Assembly: GCF_051401765.1 (NCBI RefSeq)
Contig: NW_027480564.1
Coordinates: forward strand, 1-64,000
DNA: 64,000 nucleotides
DNA from: Calliopsis andreniformis
Taxonomy: Eukaryota; Arthropoda; Insecta; Hymenoptera; Andrenidae
Direction of reading: 5' to 3'
The notes beneath the pieces are model-generated. The model worked only from the letters and a program-made list of their open reading frames with translations. It was not told the origin of the DNA and searched no databases. Made by a program: the position numbers and the translations under genes. Of this stretch, positions 26,092 to 38,844 are shown piece after piece. Within the stretch, counting starts at the first letter, position 1. Every line of letters begins with the position of its first letter.

Positions 26092-26280
26092 GGATCTAGG
26101 ATTGGAGATTGATTATTGAGGATTGAAGATTGGGGATTGAGGATTGAGGATTGAGGATCTAGGATTGGAGATTGATTAATGAGGATTGAAGATTGGGGAT
26201 TGAGGATTGAGGATTGAGGATCTAGGATTGGAGATTGAAGATTGGGGATTGAGGATTGAGGGTTGAGGATTGAGGACGAG
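26092..26280 (+). repeat. 63 bp ladder: three copies of a nine-heptamer repeat
   Basis: GGATCTAGGATTGGAGATTG begins at 26092, 26155 and 26218, exactly 63 bp apart, with ATTGATTATTGAGGATTGAAG and canonical heptamers between. The third copy is shortened. The same three-step ladder starts at 28906, 29985, 34882, 38085, 40893, 42440, 47337, 50241, 52245, 57341 and 61605. Each ladder is flanked by M3 sequence. The first spacers contain TTATT or TTAAT variants that differ between ladders. Confidence 0.85.
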
Positions 26281-26857
26281 GACTGACGGTTGAGGATTGA
26301 GGAGTGAGGATTGAGGATTGAGGATTGAGGACTGAGACTTGAGGATTGAGGATTGAGCATTGAGGATTGAAGATTGAGCACTGGCGATTGAGGATTGAAG
26401 ATTGAGGATTAAGGATTGAGGATTGGGAATTGAGGATGTAGCATTGGAGATTGATTATTGAGGATTGAAGATTGAGGATTGAGGATTGAGGATTGGGTAT
26501 TGAGGATTGAAGAATGAGGATTGAGGATTGAGGATTGAGAATTGAGGATTGAGGGTTGAGGATCTAGGATTGGAGATTGATTATTGAGGATTGAAGATTG
26601 GGGATTGAGGATTGAGGATTGAGGATCTAGGATTGGAGATTGATGATTGAGGATTGGGTATTGAGGATTGAAGAATGAGGATTGAGGATTGAGGATTGAG
26701 GATTGAGGGTTGAGGATCTAGGATTGGAGATTGAAGATTGGGGATTGAGGATTGAGGGTTGAGGATTGAGGACGAGGACTGACGGTTGAGGATTGAGGAT
26801 TGAGGATTGAGAATTGAGGATTGAGGATCGAGGATTGAGGATTGAGGATTGAGGATT

Positions 26858-28085
26858 GAAAATTGTTGGTTAAGTATTGAGGGATGAGGATTGAGGATTG
26901 AGGATTGAGGATTGAGGAGAGAGTATTGAGGATTGATGTTTGAGAACTAAGATTTGAAGATTGAAGATTGACGATTGAGTGTTGATAACTGAGAATTGAT
27001 GTTTTTCTCTTGAGAATTGAGAATTGAGGATTGGGGAATGAGGATTAAGGGCTGAGGATTGATTGTTGAGGTGTGAGGATTGACCATTGACGTTTGACGG
27101 TTGAGGATTGAGGATTGAGGACTGAGGGTTGAGGATTGAGGTTTGAGATTTGAGGATTGACAGCTGAATATTGAGGGTTGAGGCTTGAGGACTTAGGATT
27201 GAGGATTGAGGATAGAGTATTGAGTATTGAGGATTGAAGATTGAGGATTGAGGATCGAGGATAGAAGGGTTGAGGATTGAGGGTTGAGGATTGAGGATTG
27301 AGGATTGAAGATTAAGGATTGGGGATTGATGATTGAAGATTGAGGACTGAGTGTTGAAAACATAGTGATGAGTATTGATGTCTGTGGACTGAGATTAGAA
27401 AATTGAAGATTGAGTGTTGAGTATTGAAAACTGAGAATTGAGGTTTTTCACTTGAGAATTTAGAATTGAGGATTGAGGATTGAGGATTGAGGATTGATTA
27501 CTGAGGGTTGAGTATTGAGGATTGAGGGTTGAAGATTGAGGACTGAGGATTGAGGATTGAGGATTGAGGATTGAGGATTGAGTATTGGAAACTGAGAATT
27601 GAGGTTTTTCTCTTGAGAATTGAGAATTGATAATTGGGGATTGAGGAATAAGGATTGAGGATTGATGGTTGAGGTGAGAGGATTGACGATTGAGGATTGA
27701 CGATTGAGGAGTGTAGGTTGAGGACTGAGGGTTGAGGATTGAGGTTTGAGATTTGAGGATTGGCAATTGAATATTGAGGATTGATGCTTCAGGTCGGAGG
27801 ATTGATGATTGAGGATTGAGGATTGAGGTTTGAGATTTGAGGATTGACAATTGAATATTGAGGATTGAGGCTCCAGGTCGGAGGATTGAGGATTGAGGAT
27901 TGGGGATTGAGGTTTGAGGATTGAGGGTTGAGGATTGAGGGTTGAGTATTGAGGAATGAGCATTGAGGATTGAGGGTTGAGGATTGAGGACGGAGGATTG
28001 AGGATTGAGGATTGAGGATTGAGGATTGAAGATTGGATATTGAGGATTGAAGATTGAGGATCGAGGATTGAGGATTGAGTATTGA
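26858..28085 (+). repeat. M2 module, copy 1 (B1)
   Basis: The module begins with GAAAATTG(T/C)TGGTTAAG and contains GAGAGAGTATTGAGG, GAACTAAGATTTGAAG, T-rich islands GTTTTTCTCTTGAG and GTTTTTCACTTGAG, then GGCTCCAGGTCGGAGG. It ends near GATGATGTCTGAGG. Seven copies are found in the window, all in the B, C or D part and none in A. C-rich and T-rich variants cluster here, unlike the rest of the array. Confidence 0.8.
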
Positions 28086-30220
28086 GGATGATGTCTGAGG
28101 GTTGAGGATTGAGGTTTGAGGACTGAGGACTGAGGATTGAAGACTGAGGGTTGAGGATGAGGGCAGAGGGTCAGGGATTGAGGTTTGACGACTGAGGATT
28201 GAGGATTGAGGATTGAGAATTGAGGATTGATGATTGAGGATTGAAGATTGAGGATTGGGTATTGAGGATAGATGATTGAGGATGGAGGATGAGGGCTGAG
28301 GGTTGAGGATTGAGGTTTGAGTATTGAGTCCTGAGAATTCAGGATATTCTATTGAGTATTGAGAATTGAGGATTGATGGATGAGTATTGAGGACTGAGGA
28401 TTGAGGCTTGAAGGTTGAGTATTGAAGATTCAGGATTGAGGTTTGGGGACTGAGGATTGAGGATTGAAGATTGAGGATTGGGGTTGAGGATTGGCGATTG
28501 AGGATTGAGTATTGAGAATTGAGGATTGATGGTTGAGTATTGAGGATTCATGGCTGAGGGTTGTGTGTTGAATATTGAGGGTTGAGGATTGAGGATTGAG
28601 GATTGAGGATTGAGGATTGAAGATCGAGTATTGCGGATTGAAGGTTGAGGATTGAGGATTGAGGATTAAGGATTGAGGATGATGTCTGAGGGTTGAGGAT
28701 TGAGGTTTGAGGACTGAGGACTTAGGATTGAGGACTGAGGATTGAGGATGAGGGCTGAGGGTCGGGGATTGAGGTTTGACGACTGAGGACTGAGGATTGA
28801 GGATTGAGAATTCAGGATTGTTGATGGAGGATTGAAGATTGAGGATTGGGTATTGAGGATTGAAGAGTGAGGATTGAGGATTGAGGATTGAGGATTGAGG
28901 GTTGAGGATCTAGGATTGGAGATTGATTATTGAGGATTGAAGATTGGGGATTGAGGATTGAGGATTGAGGATCTAGGATTTGAGATTGATTATTGAGGAT
29001 TGAAGATTGGGGATTGAGGATTGAGGATTGAGGATCTAGGATTGGAGATTGAAGATTGGGCATTGAGGATTGAGGGTTGAGGATTGAGGACGAGGACTGA
29101 CGGTTGAGGATTGAGGTTTGAGGATTGAGGATTGAGGATTGAGGACTGAGGCTTGAGGGTTGAGGATTGAGCATTGAGGATTGAAGATTGAGGACTGGCG
29201 ATTGAGGATTGAAGATTGAGGATTAAGGATTGAGGATTGGGGATTGAGGATGTAGGATTGGAGATTGATTATTGAGGATTGAAGATTGAGGATTGAGGAT
29301 GGAGGATGAGGGCTGAGGGTTGAGGATTCAGGATTGAGGATTGAGAATTGAGGATGAGGACTGAGGGTTGAGGATTGAGGTTTGAGGAATGAGGATTGAG
29401 GGTTGATGATTGAGGATTGAGGATTGAGGATTGAGGATTGAGGATTGAGGATTGGGGATTGAATATTGAGTACTGACGATTGAAGATTGAGGATTGAGGA
29501 TTGAGGATTGATGATGGAGGATGAGGGCTGAGGGTTGAAGATTGAGGTTTGAGTATTGAATCCTGAGAATTCAGGATATTCTATTGAGTACTGAGAATTG
29601 AGGATCGATGGTTGAGTACTGAGGACTGAAGATTGAGGATTGAAGGTTGAGTATTGAGGATTCAGAATTGTGGTTTGAGGGCTGAGGATTGAGGATTGAA
29701 GATCGAGTATTGAGGATTGAAGGTTGAGGATTGAGGATTGAGGATTAAGGATTGAGGATGATGTCTGAGGGTTGAGGATTGAGGTTTGAGGACTGAGGAC
29801 TGAGGGTTGAGGAGTGAGGATTGAGGATGAGGGCTGAGGGTCGGGGATTGAGGTTTGGCGGCTGAGGACTGAGGATTGAGGATTGAGAATTAAGGATTGT
29901 TGATAGAGGATTGATGATTGAGGATTGGGTATTGAGGATTGAAGAATGAGGATTGAGGATTGAGGATTGAGGATTGAGGGTTGAGGATCTAGGATTGGAG
30001 ATTGATTATTGAGGATTGAAGATTGGGGATTGAGGATTGAGGATTGAGGATCTAGGATTGGAGATTGATTAATGAGGATTGAATATTGGGGATTGAGGAT
30101 TGAGGATTGAGGATCTAGGATTGGAGATTGAAGATTGGGGATTGAGGATTGAGGGTTGAGGATTGAGGACGAGGACTGACGGTTGAGGATTGAGGTTTGA
30201 GGATTGAGGATTGAGGATAC

Positions 30221-31460
30221 AAAATTGCTGGTTAAGTATTGAGGGATGAGGATTGAGGATTGAGGATTGAGGATTGAGGATTGAGGAGAGAGTATTGAGG
30301 GTTGATGTTTGAGAACTAAGATTTGAAGATTGAAGATTGACGATTGAGTGTTGATAACTGAGAATTGAGGTTTTTCTCTTGAGAATTGAGAACTGAGGAT
30401 TGGGGAATGAGGATTAAGGGCTGAGGATTGATTGTTGAGGTGCGAGGATTGACCATTGAGGTTTGACGATTGAGGATTGAGGATTGAGGACTGAGGGTTG
30501 AGGTTTGAGGTTTGAGATTTGAGGATTGACAGCTGAATAATAAGGGTTGAGGCTTGAGGACTTAGGATTGAGGATTGAGGATAGAGTATTGAGTATTGAG
30601 TATTGAAGATTGAGGATTGAGGATCGAGGATAGAAGGGTTGAGGATTGAGGGTTGAGGATTGAGGATTGAGGATTGAAGATTAAGGATTGGGGATTGATG
30701 ATTGAAGATTGAGGACTGAGTGTTGAAAACAGAGTGATGAGTATTGATGTCTGTGGACTGAGATTTGAAAATTGAAGATTGAGTGTTGAGTATTGAAAAC
30801 TGAGAATTGAGTTTTTTCACTTGAGAATTGAGAATTGAGGATTGAGGATTGAGGATTGAGGATTGATTACTGAGGGTTAAGTATTGAGGATTGAGGGTTG
30901 AAGATTGAGGACTGAGGATTGAGGATTGAGGATTGAGGATTGAGGATTGAGTATTGAAAACCGAGAATTGAGGTTTTTCTCTTGAGAATTGAGAATTGAG
31001 AATTGGGGATTGAGGATTAAGGGTTGAGGATTGATGGTTGAGGTGAGAGGATTGACGTTTGAGGATTGACGATTGAGGAGTGCAGGTTGAGGACTGAGGG
31101 TTGAGGATTGAGGTTTGAGATTTTAGGATTGGCAATTGAATATTGAGGATTGATGCTTCAGGTTGGAGGATTGAGGATTGAGGATTGAGGATTGAGGTTT
31201 GAGATTTGAGGATTGAAAATTGAATATTGAGGATAGAGGCTCCAGGTCGGAGGATTGAGGATTGAGGATTGGGGATTGAAGTATGAGGATTGAGGATTGA
31301 GGATTGAGGGTTGAGTATTGAGGATTGAGCATTGAGGATTGAGGGTTGAGGATTGAGGACGGAGGATTGAGGATTGAGGATTGAGGATTGAGGATTGAAG
31401 ATTGGATATTGAGGATTGAAGATTGAGGATCGAGGATTGAGGATTGAGTATTGAGGATGA
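30221..31460 (+). repeat. M2 module, copy 2 (B1)
   Basis: This copy starts with a variant edge, GATACAAAATTGCTGG, in place of GATTGAAAATTG. It carries private variants including AATAATAAGGG near 30537 and a six-T island GTTTTTTCACTTG near 30811. It is more diverged from copy 1 than its B2 partner at 42676 is from it. Confidence 0.8.
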
Positions 31461-31866
31461 TGTCTGAGGGTTGAGGATTGAGGATTGAGGAGTGAAGATA
31501 GGATATTGAGGAATGAAGATTGAGGATCGAGGATTGAGGACTGAGGATTGAGGCTTGAAGGTTGAGTATTGAAGATTCAGGATTGAGGGTTGAGCACGGA
31601 GGATTGAGGATTGAAGATTGAGTATTAGGGATTGAAGATTGAGGATTGATGTTTGAGGATTGACGATTGAGGATTGAGGATTGGGTATTGAGGATAGTGG
31701 ATTGAGTATCGAGGATTGAGGATCGAGGATTGAGGATTGAGGATTGAGTATACAGGATTGATGATTGAGGATTGAGGATAGAGGATTGAAGATTGAGGAT
31801 TGAGTATTGGGGATTGAAGATTGAGGATTGAGGGTTGAAGATTGAAGATTGAGGACTGTTGGTTGA

Positions 31867-31980
31867 GGATCGGGTGTTGAGTATTTATGTTTGAGGATTG
31901 GGATTTGAAGACTGAAGAATGTGGATTGACTAATGAAAACTGAGTATTGGCGATATTGGATTGAGGATTTACAATTAAGG
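31867..31980 (+). repeat. 114 bp degenerate island, copy 3 of 6
   Basis: Same length and order as at 9614-9727, with the C variant (TTTACAATTAAGG). It lies just upstream of M2 copy 3, as copies 4 to 6 also lie upstream of M2 modules. In the A units the island instead precedes the embedded M1 fragment. Confidence 0.85.
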
Positions 31981-32102
31981 TTTGAGGATTGAGGATTGGG
32001 TATTGAAGGGTGAGAATTGAAGGTTCAGGATTGAGGATTGAGGATTGAGGATTGAGAATTGAGGATTGAGGATCGAGGATTGAGGATTGAGGATTGAGGA
32101 TT

Positions 32103-33160
32103 GAAAATTGCTGGTTAAGTATTGAGGGATGAGGATTGAGGATTGAGGATTGAGGATTGAGGAGAGAGTATTGAGGATTGATGTTTGAGAACTAAGATTT
32201 GAAAATTGAAGATTGACGATTGAGTGTTGATAACTGAGAATTGATGTTTTTCTCTTGAGAATTGAGAATTGAGGATTGGGGAATGAGGATTAAGGGCTGA
32301 GGATTGATTGTTGAGGTGTGAGGATTGACCATTGAGGTTTGACGGTTGAGGATTGAGGATTGAGGACTGAGGGTTGAGGATTGAGGTTTGAGATTTGAGG
32401 ATTGACAGCTGAATATTGAGGGTTGAGGCTTGAGGACTTAGGATTGAGGATTGAGGATAGAGTATTGAGTATTGAGGATTGAAGATTGAGGATTGAGGAT
32501 CGAGGATAGAAGGGTTGAGGATTGATGGTTGAGGATTGAGGATTGAGGATTGAAGATTAAGGATTGGGGATTGATGATTGAAGATTGAGGACTGAGTGTT
32601 GAAAACATAGTGATGAGTATTGATGTCTGTGGACTGAGATTAGAAAATTGAAGATTGAGTGTTGAGTATTGAAAACTGAGAATTGAGGTTTTTCACTTGA
32701 GAATTCAGAATTGAGGATTGAGGATTGAGGATTGAGGATTGATTACTGAGGGTTGAGTATTGAGGATAGATGATTGAGGATGGAGGATGAGGGCTGAGGG
32801 TTGAGGATTGAGGTTTGAGATTTGAGGATTGGCAATTGAATATTGAGGATTGATGCTTCAGGTCGGAGGATTGAGGATTGAGGATTGAGGATTGAGGTTT
32901 GAGATTTGAGGATTGACAATTGAATATTGAGGATTGAGGCTCCAGGTCGGAGGATTGAGGATTGAGGATTGGGGATTGAGGTTTGAGGATTGAGGGTTGA
33001 GGATTGAGGGTTGAGTATTGAGGAATGAGCATTGAGGATTGAGGGTTGAGGATTGAGGACGGAGGATTGAGGATTGAGGATTGAGGATTGAGGATTGAAG
33101 ATTGGATATTGAGGATTGAAGATTGAGGATCGAGGATTGAGGATTGAGTATTGAGGATGA
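32103..33160 (+). repeat. M2 module, copy 3 (B1)
   Basis: This copy closely resembles copy 1 but is internally shortened by about 110-170 bp. The second GTTTTTCTCTTGAG island and its surroundings are replaced by a GATGGAGGATGAGGGCTGAG piece near 32780. It continues into M3 sequence as copy 1 does, which sets up a ~5.07 kb internal direct repeat in B1. Confidence 0.78.
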
Positions 33161-36100
33161 TGTCTGAGGGTTGAGGGTTGAGGTTTGAGGACTGAGGACT
33201 GAGGATTGAAGACTGAGGGTTGAGGATGAGGGCAGAGGGTCAGGGATTGAGGTTTGACGACTGAGGATTGAGGATTGAGGATTGAGAATTGAGGATTGAT
33301 GATTGAGGATTGAAGATTGAGGATTGGGTATTGAGGATAGATGATTGAGGATGGAGGATGAGGGCTGAGGGTTGAGGATTGAGGTTTGAGTATTGAGTCC
33401 TGAGAATTCAGGATATTCTATTGAGTATTGAGAATTGAGGATTGATGGTTGAGTATTGAGGACTGAGGATTGAGGCTTGAAGGTTGAGTATTGAAGATTC
33501 AGGATTGAGGTTTGGGGACTGAGGATTGAGGATTGAAGATTGAGGATCGGGGATTGAGGATTGGCGATTGAGGATTGAGTATTGAGAATTGAGGATTGAT
33601 GGTTGAGTATTGAGGATTCATGGCTGAGGGTTGTGTGTTGAATATTGAGGGTTGAGGATTGAGGATTGAGGATTGAGGATTGAGGATTGAAGATTGAGTA
33701 TTGATGATTTAATATTGAGGATTGAGGATTGAGGTTTGAGGATTGAGTACGAGGACTGACGGTAGAGGATTGAGGTTTGAGGATTTATGACTGAGGATTG
33801 AGGACTGAGGATTGAGCATTGAGGATTGAGCATTGAGGATTGAAGATTGAAGACTGGGGATTGAGAATTGAAGATTGAGAATTAAGGATTGAAGATTGTG
33901 GATTGAGGATCTAGGATTGGAGATTGATTATTGAGGATTGGAGATTGAGGATTGAGGATTGAGGATTGAGGATTGAGAATAGAGGATGAGGACTGAGGGG
34001 TGAGGTTTGAGGTTTGAGGAATGAGGATTGAGGGTTGAGGATTGAGGATTGAGGACTGAGGATTGAGGACTGAGGATTGAGCATTGATGATTGAGCATTG
34101 AGGATTGAAGATTGAAGACTGGGGATTGAGGATTGAAGGTTGAGAATTAAGGATTGATGGTTGTGTATTGAGGATCTAGGATTGGAGATCGATTATTGAG
34201 GATTGAAGATTGAGGATTGAGGATTGAGGATTGAGGATTGAGAATTGAGGATGAGGACTGAGGGTTGAGGATTGAGGTTTGAGGAATGAGGATTGAGGGT
34301 TGATGATTGAGGATTGAGGATTGAGGATTGAGGATTGAGGATTGAGGATTGGGGATTGAATATTGAGTACTGACGATTGAAGATTGAGGATTGAGGATTG
34401 AGGATTGATGATGGAGGATGAGGGCTGAAGGTTGAAGATTGAGGTTTGAGTATTGAATCCTGAGAATTCAGGATATTCTATTGAGTACTGAGAATTGAGG
34501 ATCGATGGTTGAGTACTGAGGACTGAAGATTGAGGATTGAAGGTTGAGTATTGAGGATTCAGAATTGAGGTTTGAGGGCTGAGGATTGAGGATTGAAGAT
34601 CGAGTATTGAGGATTGAAGGTTGAGGATAGAGGATTGAGGATTAAGGATTGAGGATGACGTCTGAGGGTTGAGGATTGAGGTTTGAGGACTGAGGACTTA
34701 GGATTGAGGACTGAGGATTGAGGATGAGGGCTGAGGGTCGGGGATTGAGGTTTGACGACTGAGGACTGAGGATTAAGGATTGAGAATTCAGGATTGTTGA
34801 TGGAGGATTGAAGATTGAGGATTGGGTATTGAGGATTGAAGAGTGAGGATTGAGGATTGAGGATTGAGGATTGAGGGTTGAGGATCTAGGATTGGAGATT
34901 GATTATTGAGGATTGAAGATTGGGGATTGAGGATTGAGGATTGAGGATCTAGGATTTGAGATTGATTATTGAGGATTGAAGATTGGGGATTGAGGATTGA
35001 GGATTGAGGATCTAGGATTGGAGATTGAAGATTGGGCATTGAGGATTGAGGGTTGAGGATTGAGGACGAGGACTGACGGTTGAGGATTGAGGTTTGAGGA
35101 TTGAGGATTGAGGATTGAGGACTGAGGCTTGAGGGTTGAGGATTGAGCATTGAGGATTGCAGATTGAGGACTGGCGATTGAGGATTGAAGATTGAGGATT
35201 AAGGATTGAGGATGGGGGATTGAGGATGTAGGATTGGAGATTGATTATTGAGGATTGAAGATTGAGGATTGAGGATGGAGGATGAGGGCTGAGGGTTGAG
35301 GATTGAGGTTTGAGTATTGAGACCTGAGAATTCAGGATATTCTATTGAGTATTGAGAATTGAGGATTGATGGTTGAGTATTGAGGACTGAGGATTGAGGC
35401 TTGAAGGATGAGTATTGAACATTCAGGATTGAGGTTTGGGGACTGAGGATTGAGGATTGAAGATTGAGTATTAGGGATTGAAGATTGAGGATTGAGGAAT
35501 GAGGATTGAGGATTGAGGATTGAGGATGATGTCTGAGGGTTGAGGATTGAGGTTTGAGGACTGAGGACTGAGGATTAAAGACTGAGGGTTGAGGATGAGG
35601 GCAGAGGGTCGGGGATTGAGGTTTGACGACTGAGGATTGAGGATTGAGGATTGAGGGTTGATGATTGAATATTGAGGATTGAAGATTGAGGATTGAGGAT
35701 TGAGGATTGAGGATTGAGAATTGAGGATGAGGACTGAGGGTTGAGGATTGAGGTTTGAGGAATGAGGATTGAGGGTTGAGGATTGAGGATTGAGGATTGA
35801 GGATTGAGGATTGAGGATTGAGGATTGAGGGTTGGGGATTGAATATTGAGTACTGAGGATTGAAGATTGAGGATTGAGGATTGAGGATTGATGATGGAGG
35901 ATGAGGGCTGAGGGTTGAGGATTGAGGTTTGAGTATTGAATCCTGAGAATTCAGGATATTCTATTGAGTATTGAGAATTGAGGATTGATGGTTGAGTACT
36001 GAGGACTGAGGATTGGGGATTGAAGGTTGAGTATTGAGGATTCAGAATTGAGGTTTGAGGGCCGAGGATTGAGGATTGAAGATTGAGTATTGAGGATTGA

Positions 36101-38536
36101 AGGTTGAGGATTGAGGATTGAGGATTAAGGATTGAGGATGATGTCTGAGGGTTGAGGATTGAGGATTGAGGATTGAGGATTGAGGATTGAAGGTTGGATA
36201 TTGAGGATTGAAGATTGAGGATCGAGGACTGAGGACTGAGGATTGAGGCTTGAAGGTTGAGTATTGAAGATTCAGGATTGAGGTTTGAGGATTGAGGACT
36301 GAGGATTGAGGACTGAGGATTGAGCATTGAGGATTGAGCATTGAGGATTGAAGGTTGAAGACTGGGGATTGAGGATTGAAGGTTGAGAATTAAGGATTGA
36401 TGATTGTGTATTGAGGATCTAGGATTGGAGATCGATTATTGAGGATTGAATATTGAGGATTGAGGATTGGGGATTGAGGATTGAGAATTGAGGATGAGGA
36501 CTGAGGGTTGAGGATTGAGGTTTGAGGAATGAGGATTGAGGGTTGAGGATTGAGGATTGAGGATTGAGGATTGAGGATTGAGGATTGGGGATTGAATATT
36601 GAGTACTGAGGATTGAAGATTGAGGATTGAGGATTGAGGATTGATGATGGAGGATGAGGGCTGAGGGTTGAGGATTGAGGTTTGAGTATTGAATCCTGAG
36701 AATTCAGGATATTCTATTGAGTATTGGGAATTGAGGATTGATGGTTGAGTACTGAGGACTCAGGATTGAGGATTGAAGGTTGAGTATTGCGGATTCAGAA
36801 TTGATGTTTGAGGGCTGAGGATTGCGGATTGAAGATTGAGTATTGAGGATTGAAGGTTGAGGATTGAGGATTGAGGATTAAGGATTGAGGATGATGTCTG
36901 AGGGTTGAGGATTGAGGATTGAGGATTGAGGATTGAGGATTGAAGATTGGATATTGAGGATTGAAGACTGAGGATCGAGGATTGAGGATTGAGGATTGAG
37001 GCTTGAAGGTTGAGTATTGAAGATTCAGGATTGAGGTTTGACGACTGAGGATTGAGGATTGAAGATTGAGTATTAGGGATTGAAGATTGAGGATTGAGGA
37101 TTGAGGATTGAGGATTGAGGATGATGTCAGAGGTTTGAGGATTGAGGTTTGAGGACTGGGGACTGAGGATTGAAGACTGAGGGTTGAGGATGAGGGCAGA
37201 GGGTCAGGGATTGGGGTCTGACGACTGAGGATTGAGGTATGAGGATTGAGAATTGCGGATTGATGATTGAGGATTGAAGATTGAGGATTGGGTATTGAGG
37301 ATAGAGGATTGAGGATGGAGGATGAGGGCTGAGGGTTGAGGATTGAGGTTTGAGTATTGAGTCCTGAGAATTCAGGATATTCTATTGAGTACTGAGAATT
37401 GAGGATCGATGGTTGAGTACTGAGGACTGAAGATTGAGGATTGAAGGTTGAGTATTGAGGATTCAGTATTGAGGTTTGAGGGCTGAGGATTGAGGATTGA
37501 AGATTGAGTATTGAGGATTGAAGGTTGAGGATTGAGGATTGAGGATTAAGGATTGAGGATGATGTCTGAGGGTTGAGGATTGAGGTTTGAGGACTGAGGA
37601 CTTAGGATTGAGGACTGAGGATTGAGGATGAGGGCTGAGGGTCGGGGATTGAGGTTTGACGACTGAGGACTGAGGATTGAGGATTGAGAATTCAGGATTG
37701 TTGATGGAGGATTGAAGATTGAGGATTGGGTATTGAGGGTTGAAGAGTGAGGATTGAGGATTGAGGATTGAGGATTGAGGATTGAAGATTGAGGATTGAA
37801 GATTGAGTATTGAGGATTGAAGATTGAGGATTGAGCATTGAGGATTGAGGATTGAGGATGATGTCTGAGGTTTGAGGATTGAGGTTTGAGGACTGAGGAC
37901 TGAGGATTGAGGAGTGAGGATTGAGGATGAGGGCTGAGGGTCGGGGATTGAGGTTTGGCAGCTGAGGACTGAGGATTGAGGATTGAGAATTAAGGATTGT
38001 TGATAGAGGATTGATGATTGAGGATTGGGTATTGAGGATTGAAGAATGAGGATTGAGGATTGAGGATTGAGGATTGAGGGTTGAGGATCTAGGATTGGAG
38101 ATTGATTATTGAGGATTGAAGATTGGGGATTGAGGATTGAGGATTGAGGATCTAGGATTGGAGATTGATTAATGAGGATTGAAGATTGGGGATTGAGGAT
38201 TGAGGATTGAGGATCTAGGATTGGAGATTGAAGATTGGGGATTGAGGATTGAGGGTTGAGGATTGAGGACGAGGACTGACGGTTGAGGATTGAGGTTTGA
38301 GGATTGAGGATTGAGGATTGAGGACTGAGACTTGAGGATTGAGGATTGAGCATTGAGGATTGAAGATTGAGCACTGGCGATTGAGGATTGAAGATTGAGG
38401 ATTAAGGATTGAGGATTGGGAATTGAGGATGTAGGATTGGAGATTGATTATTGAGGATTGAAGATTGAGGATTGAGGATTGAGGATTGGGTATTGAGGAT
38501 TGAAGAATGAGGATTGAGGATTGAGGATTGAGAATT

Positions 38537-38780
38537 GAGGATTGAGTATTGGGGATTGAAGATTGAGGATTGAGGGTTGAAGATTGAAGATTGACGACTG
38601 AGTGTTGAGGATCGGGTGTTGAGTATTTATGTTTGAGGATTGGGATTTGAAGACTGAAGAATGTGGATTGACTAATGAAAACTGAGTATTGGCGATATTG
38701 GATTGAGGATTTACAATTAAGGTTTGAGGATTGAGGATTGGGTATTGAAGGGTGAGGATTGAAAGTTCAGGATTGAGGAT
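38537..38780 (+). repeat. Replaced patch in B2 matching ~31800-32040
   Basis: Before and after this ~244 bp segment B2 aligns to B1 at offsets 11,993 and 11,987. Within it, B2 instead carries the degenerate-island block otherwise found at ~31800-32040 and 44255-44495. B1 at the equivalent site (~26545-26795) has a second 63 bp ladder region. Region D (58330-58580) agrees with B2. Confidence 0.7.
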
Positions 38781-38844
38781 TGAGGATTGAGGATTGAGAA
38801 TTGAGGACTGAGGATCGAGGATTGAGGATTGAGGATTGAGGATT

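Larger units (their letters stand above)
25795..37787 (+). repeat. B1: ~12.0 kb higher-order unit, first copy
   Basis: Similarity to the next copy begins at about 25795 (partner ~37788). It runs at an offset of 11,993 to ~26545, then 11,987 from ~26795 to 29387, then 12,455 from ~29485 to ~37780. The two offset changes are caused by replaced segments. The unit contains three M2 modules, eight M3 hairpin landmarks (28330, 29562, 33399, 34459, 35323, 35942, 36695, 37363) and degenerate island copy 3. Its first 258 bp overlap the end of A2. Confidence 0.85.

Noticed and set aside
26995..27015. T-rich islands of M2 as promoter or polyadenylation elements
   Set aside because: They recur only as part of the M2 repeat block with no adjacent gene, and there is no TATA-like or AATAAA context.
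29036..31135. Minus-strand 699-codon open frame as a repeat-rich protein
   Set aside because: The product is only the three-heptamer (21 bp) translation period, equivalent frames are open in other phases, and frame ends fall at random variant stops. There is no signal peptide, domain or codon structure distinct from the satellite.
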